NCBI GenBank assembly: GCA_030761205.1
Contig: JAULJL010000015.1
Coordinates: forward strand, 9,739,501-9,803,500
Length of the DNA stretch: 64,000 nt
Direction of reading: 5' to 3'
Source of the DNA: Fremontodendron californicum
Lineage: Eukaryota > Streptophyta > Magnoliopsida > Malvales > Malvaceae
Below are positions 1-9,410 of the stretch, piece after piece. The notes below the pieces were generated by a model. The model had not been told where the DNA came from and ran no database searches. It saw only the letters and a program-made list of their open reading frames with translations. The translations under genes and the position numbers were made by a program. Numbering within the stretch: position 1 is the stretch's first letter; each line of letters begins with the position of its first letter.

Positions 1-1732
1 TAAAGAATGAAGTTAGTAATTTGAGGAAAAGACTATGGCTCTCAAAAATCCTGGAAAAAAAATGTAAAGTGTCTATGGGTGACTTAAACCGAAATATATC
101 TTTATTCTACCTTAACCCTAGCCTTACATTACAAGCTCAATAAAGACCTACTTGATCCTTGATGAAGTGTTAGTCTGCATTAGTGGAGAGAGAGATGAAA
201 ACCAAACATATGAGAATCTAGTACTATAATTCGTATTTTGCATTAGCATAGACTTATTTGGATTGCATGCAATGATTTGTCAAGAGATTATTCACACACA
301 CACTGGAAATACATTCAAGCATGAGACATACGATTGAATTGAATCATAAAGTTGGATTATGTTTGTGTTTTACTTTGAGTTGAGATTTTGAGGAAAATTA
401 AGGAAATCATTACTTGAGTGCATTTATCTCTCGCTTTATTTCGTTTCGTTTTGTTTTATTTATTTATTTAGTTTGTTTTGTTTTGTTTTGCTCGAGGACT
501 ACCTAAATCTTAAGTTTGGGGGTGTGATAACTCTATAAAATAGAGTTATTTTATCCTAATTTGTGCTTTTAAAATAGCTAAGTCCTTGTACTTTAAACTA
601 TCAATTTATTATTTTTAGTTATTTTTATTTTATTTATTTATTTTATGTTTAATTTTTAGTTATTAATTTAATGTCTTTTGTAGAATCCAAAAGCAAGAAG
701 GAGAGACTCAGCTCATATATGAAAAGTCCAAGCTGGAAGCAGTTACTTGGCCACAAAGTTTCCTTTCTTCGGGCTTTTTAAGAACCTCTATAAATAGGAA
801 TAGGACTTTAGTTTTTTTAGAACTTCTTAGTTCTTAGCTTTAATTTTCTGAAAAGGAGAGCAGCCACCACAATCTTGCAAGAAGCTAAGAGCAGTTTTGA
901 ATACTAGAAGATTGAAGATCTGACAACCTTTAGTTTTCTCTTTTTCCTTAATCTTCTTTTATTCTTTTGTAATTTAATGGTGGTGAAACTTTTTTGCTTA
1001 TTGTTTTCAAAGTTGAGCATGAACTATCTTTTCTAGGATTGCAATAGAACTCAACATATAGTTTGAATTGTTTTACTCTCTGATTTGATTTAATGGTATT
1101 TGAGTTGTTTATGCAATCTTGTACTTAATGCTTTTAATTACTTGATCACCATTTAAACTGATTTGTTAACCTAAATACAATTTGGAAAAGGGAATTTAGT
1201 GTTAGACATGGATTGCATAACACATGTTTCATGTTCATTTATTAGGATGAATTGATCTGCATATAGGGTAGGAATACACTTACATGTCATGTGTAATCAA
1301 TTTTAGAGTCTAAGCTTAATGAGTTATTCTTTAATTCAATTATCATAGGAATATTAATTGGTTAAGAAGGATATTTTTTAAGACCATCGAAAGATCCTTA
1401 TAAATAGATTAGAACTCTAGGTTAACAACTCAAGATCATTAATCAAGTTAAGAGGGTAAGAAACGTTCAAGCAAAGTGTTAAGGAAAATTGTAATCCTAG
1501 GCTTTTCTCCATTGAATTAAATCCCAATTTTTATTTTCTTTGTTTGCTTTATTATTTTTCTTTAATTTAGTTTCAATTCACAAATTTTTAATTAATTATT
1601 TGGATAAGATTAAGATGTTTTAATTTTAGTATTTAACGAAATTAATAACAATTCCTCGTGGGTTCGACACTCTACTTCCACCCTATTACTTGTTTGCGAT
1701 AACATACACTTGCGTAGTAAAATCTGATAACA
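1..1732 (+). mobile_element. 3' end of an LTR retrotransposon: internal tail and 3' LTR
   Basis: Positions 512-524 hold a purine-rich tract (AAGTTTGGGGGTG), the usual plus-strand primer just before a 3' LTR. The LTR then runs from TGATAACTC at 525 to TGATAACA at 1732, so it has the canonical TG...CA ends and is about 1.2 kb. An LTR-type TATA box (CTATAAATAGGA) lies near 788. Bases 1-524 are the non-coding end of the internal region; the body and 5' LTR lie outside the window. The flank starting GATAG at 1733 matches RNE intron 1 at 20862, which places the insertion inside a duplicated RNE segment. The purine tract resembles that of Ty3/gypsy elements, but no coding domain is visible, so the superfamily is an inference. 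Confidence 0.8.
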
Positions 1733-2229
1733 GATAGTTTTATTGAATTACAATTTTAAATAGGGTTACTTTCGTAGAAGTAGCTAGTATGAATTAATAG
1801 GAGCTTTAGCCTTTCTTGGATATGAAAGTTTTTTAATGGATAATTTGCATTTCGTGCTAAATGCAACTGCTAAGGGCAACACTTCATCGTCAAGGATTAA
1901 GGAAAGAAGCCTCGTTATTAGTTATTAGTACTTGTTGTTACACTCATTCTTTTGGGTATCACCATATTATCGACCTCGTTCTCGCAAATATGTCTTATGT
2001 AATTCCAAGCCAATCAAGTGTATTTTGTGATACTAATGATGCTCTAATGAACATGTTTACCACCTTCTTGGCGGTGATGTAATTTGAATTTTCTCAGACA
2101 CATTCAAAAGAGAAAACAACACCTAATGCACTCAAGCTGTGAAATCATGTTTGTGTTTTTTATTGTATTATACTTCTTTAATTTCTAGAGTCTGTTTCGT
2201 TAACTTAGGAAATCTAATTGTTTCGAATG

Positions 2230-3237
2230 TGTAGATACTTGATTTTGCATACTAATATATTATCTCTTCCCAAGAGAAATAAAGTTGTTTTACAGAAAAT
2301 TTCACTTCCGCGTACAATAGCAAAGGTATTCCATAACAAGTAATAAAGTCGCTTCACTAAAGGTTGCTTTATTGGAAGTTCTTGTTCGGAAGAGCTCTTG
2401 TTCGGAACAGCTTTCGTTCAGAACAGTTCTTGTTTGAAACAGCTCTTGTTTGGAACAACTCTTGTTCAGAGTAGCTCTTGTTCGTAACAGCTCTTATTTA
2501 GAACAGCTCATGTTTGGAACAGCTTTCATTCAGAACAGCTTCTGTTCGGAACAGCTCTTGTTTAGAAACAACACTCTCATGAAAAGGGACCTCCACCGAG
2601 AAGTATTCTACAGAAGACGTTTCGCCGATACTACTTCACCGAAACAGAAGAAGTGAAAATAACCCCATAATATGATAGGGTTCTTGGGTTAATTTCACTA
2701 TTGGGATGTTTTGGAGAGCTTGGCTTGGTGGATCAGACACGGAGATGGTTAAAAGGTATCCTCTTAACCTTTTCCTGAAGTATGAGTGCTTCTCCCTTTC
2801 TTTCAGAACAAATAGTGAACTCATGTTCAATATTACCAACAACAATCTAAACTTTCATCAAACAAAACATTAATACCTTAGTAACTGACCATCTTCTCCA
2901 TTATACCTATTAAATATATATGTTTTGTAACTCCTATTCTGACACCTATAAATAGGAGCTCCCACAATTTATTTGAGGACTTTTGGCTATTGGAGCAACT
3001 TTTCTCTCTAAAGTTCTCTCTGTAATTCTCTCTTCTCTGATTCTCTCCTCAGCCTTGTTCATAGCCATACTCAGCCTTGCTCCACCATCTCTCCACTTCC
3101 TCCACCTTACTTACCACCACCTGCCAATGTGCTCAACACTTCAGGGTTTGCTCTAGTCTTTCTCTCCGCCGTCTCCCGGCAACATCCCATTTCACTTGTT
3201 TGCAACGCTTCCTCTCCCTACCAAAGAACCCTCTACA
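2230..3237. mobile_element. Solo LTR of 1008 bp
   Basis: The segment begins TGTAGATACTTG and ends CCCTCTACA, giving TG...CA ends with an inverted TGTAGA/TCTACA terminus. It is flanked by a perfect 5-bp duplication, GAATG (2225-2229 and 3238-3242). A TATA-like CTATAAATAGGAG near 2946 fits an LTR promoter. No internal region or second LTR is present, so this is a solo LTR left by recombination between LTRs. The intact RNE copy shows the uninterrupted target at about 21350-21357. The short ORFs inside are not genes. Confidence 0.88.
2377..2570. repeat. 16-bp minisatellite inside the solo LTR
   Basis: About twelve diverged head-to-tail copies of a 16-bp unit close to AGCTCTTGTTCGGAAC. Each unit carries a GTTC...GAAC inverted motif, so the array could fold on itself. 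It sits upstream of the LTR TATA box, where LTR enhancer repeats are commonly found. The enhancer role is an inference. Confidence 0.8.
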
Positions 3238-3268
3238 GAATGCAAAACATAAAAATAAGTTTATATAT

Positions 3269-3981
3269 CTATGTTACTCAGATTCGGGTGTGAGTGTCGG
3301 ATACGGGTATTTGTCTGACACGGGTATATTCAATTTTTTAAAAGTTTTTTCATGTATTTAGAGGGTTTTTGGAAGGTCATATCCCCATACCCATGTCCGC
3401 ATAAGCGTCGGACACGGGTGCCGGATACGGGTACTTCAAGAAAAATGAAGAGTTGGAGCTAGGGATGGCAATAGAGCGGGATGGGGGCGAGGATTGCCTT
3501 ATCCACCTCCGCCCCACTCTTGCATGGATGTTGGAAACAATATCCACTTCCATGGATGTCGGTTACATCCATAACTGCTCCACGGTACTCTACTCCACTA
3601 CGTCCCAGTTTTTATTAATTATTTTTAACTTAATATTATAAAATATTATATTGTAATTTATTCATGAACATAATTTTACTATATAAAATTTTATAATATA
3701 TATAATATACATATATATACTAATATATATATAATATTTATATTAATATGATTTTAGTATATATATATATATACTAAAAATATAAAAGGAAAATATAAAA
3801 ATATATTAAAAGGTAAAATATTAATTTAAAAAGTCGAGACGAGGCGGAGCAAGTATTTACCAAAACCATCCCGCTCCATCCCTCTTCGTTTTTCAAAAAA
3901 AAAAATTCTTCATTCGAAGCGAATTGGTGCAAAAGTTATCGATCGAATCGGGTTTTACCGTCCCTAGTTGGAGCAACATAG
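3269..3981 (+). mobile_element. Small DNA transposon (MITE) with CTATGTTRCTC ends, interrupted by a hAT element
   Basis: The ends CTATGTTACTC and GAGCAACATAG are inverted repeats of each other. GTTTATAT occurs on both sides (3259-3266 and 3982-3989); two extra bases (AT) lie between the left copy and the terminus. Without the nested hAT element (and its extra target copy) the MITE is about 200 bp. Relatives occur at 5755-5901, 6647-6806 and 36871-37035. The direct repeats of about 8 bp suggest a hAT-like transposase source, but the superfamily is not settled. Confidence 0.8.
3460..3966. mobile_element. Non-autonomous hAT element nested in the MITE
   Basis: The 507-bp element starts TAGGGATGGCAAT and ends TTACCGTCCCTA, imperfect terminal inverted repeats. 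It is flanked by a perfect 8-bp duplication GTTGGAGC (3452-3459 and 3967-3974), which is diagnostic of hAT. The interior is an AT-rich core between GC-rich ends, with no transposase ORF. The target lies in the 3' end of the surrounding MITE, so this insertion is younger than the MITE. Confidence 0.88.
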
Positions 3982-4136
3982 GTTTATATTATCGTAGGAA
4001 GATGGAGAACTACAATTTGGACATGGTTAAAAACCATGAATGTCATTGGATTGAAATGATGTTTTTATTTTAGATTCTCACCTTTGCTTCTGCTCTCTCT
4101 CTCCAAATCAACTATTTTTTGTATTGTTGAAGCAGG

Positions 4137-5084
4137 TAGGGGTGAGCAAAATCCGACTCGACTCGAAAAAACTGAAAAAAATTTCAAATTTTGAATTAAA
4201 TAGTTCGGTTTATTAGAGTTATTCGGATTTTTGGATCAACTCGACTAAGTAATTTGAGTTATATAGTTTAGCTAGGATTTGATTTATACAACTCGAATAA
4301 CTCGAAAATCCGAATAAGATATTTCTATACGACGTCGTTTTACTCATTTGAGTTTGATACTAAGCTTGAGTTTTGCGTTTTCCTTATTTCGTCTTCCCTT
4401 TTTACTCTTTAGCCCATTTTTGTTGGGTCATTTATTTTTGTTGTTTGTCACCATTCAGTAGAAAAATAAATTCACATGAGCTATTGACTGCATACTTATT
4501 GTCTTAATGTTTTATCATTCATTTTTTTTCCTCTTTGAAATTGACAAGTCTAGATTGAAAGTTTACATTGAATTTTTTGAGTTTCAAAAGGGGAAGGCTA
4601 TCACTCAATGCTTCATTCAGTTAAAGATTGAAGCTTTTGGTTGATATCATGCACATTACCAAGCTAACCAAACGATGAAATTCAAAAGATAATGAATTCT
4701 CTTTTTTTAAAGGTCAATAGTAGGCTATTTATTTAGTATGACAAGTCTTTGATAGTTATATTTATAAGAAAAGATAGAACACACAAAAAAAAATATTTGT
4801 AATTTCATAGAACTAAATTTCAAAATTATAGATATACATGCATTTACAAGATAACAGTAACATGATCTAGTCAATCAACATTTACAAGATAACATTTTAA
4901 CTCGAATAAATTATTCGATTCGATTCGATTCGATTCGACTCGACTCGACTCGACTCGAATTTGTTTTAACTCGACTCGATTCGCTAAAATTTCAAATTGA
5001 GTTTGGTTGACAAAATAGGACTCGTCAACTCGACTAATCCGAATTTTTTTCACTCGACTCGACTCGATCGAACGCTCACCCCTA
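4137..5084. mobile_element. Non-autonomous hAT element with TAGGGGTGAGC ends
   Basis: This 948-bp element has 11-bp inverted ends (TAGGGGTGAGC and GCTCACCCCTA) and a perfect 8-bp duplication GAAGCAGG (4129-4136 and 5085-5092). It interrupts the copied 3' splice site of RNE intron 1; the intact counterpart is at about 21525-21540. Near the right end (about 4915-4985) is a pentanucleotide array of ACTCG/ATTCG units. No transposase is encoded. Confidence 0.9.
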
Positions 5085-5225
5085 GAAGCAGGTTTCCAGG
5101 CTATCACATACCCCTCGGAAATGTTTTCAGATCTACCATTTGTGCTGGAAATCATAATCCTCTGACAAGATCCCCAATAATGTCTGCGAAGAAAGGTGAC
5201 AGTCCTATTTTGCAATTTTCTATTC

Positions 5226-5459
5226 CGGAGTAGGACCCCAGCAATCAGGTTTGATGCTGTTCGCAGCTGCAAGCGGCCTGAGCATGACTATTCGGTTTGC
5301 CTGACTCAGTCTGAGCCGGAATCGGAGATTAATCGCTTGTCATGCGGCCATTTCTTTCACAAAGTGTGCTTGGAAAAGTGGTTGAATTATTGGAATGTTT
5401 CATGCCCTCTTTGCAGGACTCCTCTGCTGCCTGAAGAGGAGGCTTCCTGCTTTTGGTGA
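5226..5459 (+). pseudogene. C-terminal fragment of a XERICO-type RING-H2 gene, fused to the RNE duplicate
   Basis: The frame encodes about 77 residues running from FRSRTPAIRFDAV through the RING-H2 region to a natural C-terminus ending CFW and a TGA stop. It resembles the end of XERICO-like RING-H2 E3 ubiquitin ligases, which in Arabidopsis raise abscisic acid levels. The N-terminal membrane-anchor half is missing; RNE sequence lies there instead. Within the RING, CGHFFHKVC and CPLC keep six of the eight expected ligands plus the VCL cysteine. The first ligand, expected in the context D-C-S-V-C, is Tyr (TAT). The frame is closed upstream by a stop at 5178-5180, has no ATG, and is offset from the RNE frame, which ends at 5233. 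It is therefore a non-functional fragment. Confidence 0.82.
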
Positions 5460-5754
5460 GAATATTACAACTATGGGTGAGTTGAGTAAATTTCCATGTA
5501 CAGCTTGTTTATTGTACAGGTGTATTTAATGAAATGTTATCAGCCTGGGATTAGTGTTAGGTGAGTGTTGTTACCCGCAAGTTTACCTTGATGTGGTGAT
5601 TTGTTATTGAATGTACATATTGCCAGGGTTTCTGATGTTGTATGCAATCTCACTTCTGTCTTGAGCTTCTATGTAGTTTCATGGAGGTTTTGTTTTCTTT
5701 CTTGCTTCACTCTTTTGTGCTATGGGATGGATTGAAAAGAAAACTAGGTAATTT
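5460..5754. other. Stretch after the RING fragment, probably former 3' UTR
   Basis: No ORF or repeat signature is recognised. Since the RING fragment keeps its natural stop, the first few hundred bases after it are plausibly the old 3' untranslated region of the source gene. That is inferred from position only. Confidence 0.35.
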
Positions 5755-5901
5755 AGTGTCCAATGCATATCCGGACATGGGTATGGGATATGATCCTCCA
5801 AGTACCTTCCAAATACATGGAAAAACTTAGAATAAATCAAATATACCCGTGTTGGACACATACTCATGTCCAACACTCACTCCCGAGTTCGAGTAACATA
5901 G
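5755..5901 (-). mobile_element. MITE copy (CTATGTTRCTC family), reverse orientation
   Basis: On the minus strand it starts CTATGTTACTCGAACTCGGG and continues with the same internal GTGTTGGACATG-type motifs as the copies at 3269 and 36871. The far end is degraded, so the left boundary is approximate and no target duplication could be assigned. Confidence 0.65.
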
Positions 5902-5924
5902 GAACTAAAATCTGTTGATAGGAA

Positions 5925-6060
5925 TCCAGGATTTTGTCCAGTTGGTTCATGCAGTCACTCATGTGAGGTGAAATCTTGCAAGTTTAGGATTCGAATTTTA
6001 GCATTTGCAATCTCTTTCTTTATGCTTAGATTGCGATCTTTTTTATATAAAAGAAAAAAT
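5925..6060 (+). mobile_element. Candidate tRNA-derived SINE
   Basis: CCAGTTGGTTCATGC (about 5938) resembles an RNA polymerase III A box. GGATTCGAATTTT (about 5987-5999) resembles a B box at suitable spacing. A T/A-rich tail follows. The sequence does not fold as a functional tRNA by eye, and no target duplication was identified. Confidence 0.4.
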
Positions 6061-6646
6061 AAATCTGCTGACAAGATACTGCCTTGTGATGCACTAGCTG
6101 TTCTGGTGTAATATGTTGATGTCATGTTTTTGATGTTTTTATGGCATCTAATCTGGCTTCTATCCCAGAGCATGTTTCAAGTTTGTGTTAGGTTTCATTT
6201 CTTTTTGTCTCACTCTAATGCCTTTGAGCCATGATAATTTAAAATTCTGCTATCATTCTATTCTACCTTTTGAAAGTCCGATTTATGTTACCACGACTCT
6301 TCATTTTTACTTAAGTACCCGAGTCCTTAATTCTATGCATATTCGAAACCTTGAAGTGGAACAAGGACAAGGTATCACATATTTTTCTCTTCATTTTTCG
6401 ACATCCAACGTTCATGCCTAGTTTTGGGCAATGTAGATTGGGATGAAAGAGTCTGAAGAGATTATTCTACTACTACACTCCACTTGGGATGTTTAACAAC
6501 ACCAAGTTTAGAGCAACATGATTTCATGAATGTTATATTTGGTTAGGGTATTGAGATTTTCATGTTACTTTCACTCTCATGCCCCATGTCCAAAGCTTTC
6601 ACCATCTCAGCAGATGTCAAGGAAATGAGATGAAGAGAGTAAAAAG

Positions 6647-6806
6647 TTACGTTACTCGGAGTCGGGTGTAAATGTTGGATACGGATATGTTTAATTTATT
6701 TTAAGTTTTTTCATGTATTTGGAGGATATTTGGGGGGATCATATTTCTATATTCATGTCCGAATATGTGTCGGTTACGGATATTTTAAGAAAAATGAAGA
6801 ACATAG
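6647..6806 (+). mobile_element. Degraded MITE copy (CTATGTTRCTC family)
   Basis: GTTACTCGGAGTCGGGTG at the left, the GTGTCGGTTACGGATA motif and AAAATGAAGAACATAG at the right follow the family order seen at 36871-37035. Both termini carry substitutions or deletions, so the boundaries are approximate. Confidence 0.6.
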
Positions 6807-7281
6807 ACAAGAAGTGTAAAAAAACAATGTCCTAATAACATGTCAGTTGTTTGGAATGAGTCAAAAGAATTGAATTGCATCATCTTCAACCAGAAGCTAC
6901 GATCCATTTTGTTTACTATTGTAGCCCCAGAAATAGTGTTCAACATCATTTACAACAATAACAGCCATACACCTCTATGCTTGTCTACAGAATATGAACC
7001 ATGATTTTGTCTCTTTATTCAACAGCTGGCTTATCAAACATCTTTGTTTTAGCACTCATGGCGGCACCACCAGCAGATTGGGCATGAAGTCATGTTTTAA
7101 AATTTTCCAAACAAAAACATTTGGTACTGGTTCAAAGACTTAACAATTTTAAACACGGTATGGACATTACATGTTTAATAAATACAAAAATAATATAATA
7201 AATAAGATATGATATGTTTATACATTATTAACACAATATTTAATACAGGTATCATATTTATGATTTTGATATCTATCTATA
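6807..7281. other. Intergenic, nothing recognised
   Basis: AT-rich sequence with no convincing ORF, splice pattern or terminal repeats. Confidence 0.4.
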
Positions 7282-7586
7282 TCTATATTATATTTAAAAG
7301 TAATGGTTGAGTTGGTGTCACGAGTCAAGTGACATCAACTCAGTTGATAAAATTATGTAAAAATCAAAATATAATAAAATAATTAGAAGGATATTTATGT
7401 CTTCTTATTTTTATAAAAAAAAAAAACATATTTTTTAAAGAAACTACCCATTACTATCATATTTTTACTTTTATAACTTCCTCATTTCTTTTTATTATTT
7501 TTTTTTTAAAACTACCAACTCATTAAATAACTTCTTTTCAAAAAAATTATTTTCTTCACTCACATAGTGAGTGTGTCAAAATCTAG
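7282..7586 (+). mobile_element. Mini-Helitron, copy 1
   Basis: The element starts TCTATATTATATTTAAAAG after an A (7281). It ends with a hairpin (ACTCAC-ATA-GTGAGT, about 7558-7572) and then CTAG before a T (7587). These are the Helitron hallmarks: 5' TC, 3' hairpin plus CTRR, insertion between A and T. Near the 5' end is a second, longer palindrome: GAGTTGGTGTCAC against GTGACATCAACTC around a 7-base loop. There is no RepHel coding capacity, so it is non-autonomous. Confidence 0.72.
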
Positions 7587-7920
7587 TTATTATAAAAGAA
7601 ATGACTGAGTTTGTGTCACTGAGTCAAGTGATACCAATTCAGTTGATAAAAAGACAAACAAACCAAATTGAATATATGATATAAAATAAAATTAAGGATG
7701 TTTATGTAATTTATTTTTTTTTTTTTAAAAATTATCTCACATTATCTCATCAGATAATTTTTTTTTAATTTAAAAAACTCACATAACATCATTAAATAAT
7801 TTTCTTATTAAAAAAAAAAACATACATTTTATATTATTAAATTATTTATTTCAAAATATATTTTTTTTAACTCATTATTTTTTAAAATTTTTCACCCACA
7901 TTGTGGGTGCGCAATATATT
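7587..7920 (+). mobile_element. Mini-Helitron, copy 2, joined head to tail to copy 1
   Basis: It begins directly after the CTAG of copy 1 with TTATTATAAAAGAAATGACTGAG. It repeats the subterminal palindrome and ends with a perfect hairpin CACCCAC-ATT-GTGGGTG near 7893-7909. The terminal CTAG has decayed and the 5' C is substituted, so the right boundary is approximate. Confidence 0.6.
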
Positions 7921-8809
7921 TAATAATTTTTATTGTGTTTTTGTTTACGCAATTGATATGAAAAAACACAAAACATCAAACATACACAAATTACCAAATC
8001 TAATTATATTGGATTCATGACAAACGGCAATTCCCTCCTGTGATTTAGCTTGAGTTTTTATTTAAGTATTTCAGTTTAAGTTTTGAAATCTATAGGGTCT
8101 TATTTGAGGGAATCATTAAATAACTCAAAGAGGGTAAGGTATATCAAATTAAATATGAAGTTTGGGATTTCAATATTTTCTACTCCTTTTAAAGTTTCTC
8201 ATCCTCAATATATCGAAAAAATAACTAAGAAAATTTACATCTACAAAAGTTTTACAGCTAAAGTCTTCATATTTATTACTTTTATCATACATTTGCATTG
8301 TACTTGTATAGATATTTTCATCTCTTTTTTCCTTTTTCATACCTAAAAGGAAGAATGCACTCAAACATCTCACTCGGCAAATGGTTTGTTGTTCGAAGAA
8401 AAAATATATTCGAATTTCTCCTCTCCAAATAAAAAAATAATATTCAAATAAGCTTTTTAACTTTATTCAAAAATATAAATAATTTTTTTTATATTTTATT
8501 GTATGAAATTAAGGCCATGAATTTTTATTTTTGTTTCAATTAGAATCTTGACACTATAAAATATTTATTTATTTTTGTTAAAGTCTACTGTGTAATTTAA
8601 AAAAAAATACTTAGATAGTTAGATTTATTTAAATGAGCTTAATAACAAATACTTGAGGGAATATTAATTTAAAAATTCTGACAGTTGAATTTTATTTATC
8701 AATTTTCAAGATTTAAGAAGTACAATTATAATGAAATAAAAGTTTTTAACCTTAATTTCATGTATTAAAAGATTCAAAGTTGTTTTTATTTTTGAGTAAA
8801 ATTCAATAA
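7921..8809. other. AT-rich intergenic stretch between mini-Helitrons
   Basis: No terminal repeats or credible coding sequence seen. The small ORFs on either strand around 8083-8373 are low-complexity and overlap each other. Confidence 0.4.
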
Positions 8810-9087
8810 TCTATACTATATATAATAGGAGTGACTGAGTTGGTGTCATGAGTCAAGTGACACCAACTTAATTGAAGAAATTACCAAAAAAGATTTTGAC
8901 AAAATTATGATGATTATAGAATAAAGGATGTTAATATTTTTTTATTATATTTTTTAAATGCATTTTTTATTTACAAAATTTACAAAAATTATTTGAAAAA
9001 CAGCATGTTTCTCTTAAAAATAACTACTTTGCTAAAAAAAAAAAAAAAAAACAAAAATTACCCACCCACATACTGGAGTCTAACTAA
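8810..9087 (+). mobile_element. Mini-Helitron, copy 3
   Basis: Starts TCTATACTATATATAATAGG after A8809 and ends CTAA before T9088, which fits the CTRR rule. The subterminal palindrome GTTGGTGTCA/TGACACCAAC is perfect over 10 bp. The 3' hairpin is worn (CCCACATACTGG). Confidence 0.6.
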
Positions 9088-9345
9088 TATTAAAACTCTT
9101 GATTAAGTTGGTGTCACAATTTAACCAGACATCAATTTAATAAAAAAAAAAACTTAAAAACCTAATTAAAACAATAAGATTAAGGTTACTTACGTACTTT
9201 TATATTTAAAAAAACGAGTCAATTCTTTTATATATATATATATATAATTACCCAAATTTAAAATAAAAAAAAATAAAAAAAACCGATCTACTTAATTTTT
9301 TTTTTTTTCTAAAACATTTTTTCACCCACATAATGAATATATATG
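9088..9345 (+). mobile_element. Mini-Helitron, copy 4, degraded; further remnant to about 9410
   Basis: It begins directly after CTAA of copy 3, again with AAGTTGGTGTCAC and a worn second palindrome arm. It ends near CACCCACATAATG (about 9322). A short fifth start (GGGAGTAATTGAATTTAGTGTCAC) follows near 9369. Confidence 0.45.
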
Positions 9346-9410
9346 TTTTTTATTTATATTATATAACGGGAGTAATTGAATTTAGTGTCACTCCCAACTC
9401 ACTTATTGTA

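Larger units (their letters stand above)
1733..5225 (+). pseudogene. Partial duplicate of the RNE 5' region (intron 1, exon 2, start of intron 2), broken by insertions
   Basis: Four blocks (1733-2229, 3238-3266, 3982-4136 and 5085-5225) match 20862-21664 of the intact RNE gene in the same order and orientation, at roughly 95% identity by eye. The last block contains a copy of RNE exon 2 (about 5092-5195) with its acceptor and donor still present and an open frame. The blocks are separated by a solo LTR, a MITE with a nested hAT element, and another hAT element. Because intron sequence is included, the copy arose at the DNA level and not from mRNA. Homology starts exactly at the edge of the 1-1732 retrotransposon, so the duplicate probably continues upstream of the window. 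At 5225 it switches to RING-finger sequence. No exon 1 and no usable start are present here. Confidence 0.85.

Noticed and set aside
1655..1700. tRNA-like TGGGTTCGACACTC motif
   Set aside because: Part of the 3' end of the LTR; no A box at the right distance and no cloverleaf.
1861..2082. 73-codon ORF, and its counterpart at 20965-21177
   Set aside because: Both are RNE intron 1 sequence; the reading frames differ along their length and there is no coding signature.
2377..2570. Heat-shock-element array in the solo LTR
   Set aside because: The GAA and TTC blocks are separated by one base or by nine, not two, so the standard element is not met.
3453..3641. 62-codon ORF
   Set aside because: Falls across the end of a hAT element.
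5178..5459. A functional RNE-RING fusion protein
   Set aside because: The RNE frame stops at 5233, the RING frame is closed at 5178-5180 without an ATG, and one zinc ligand is missing.
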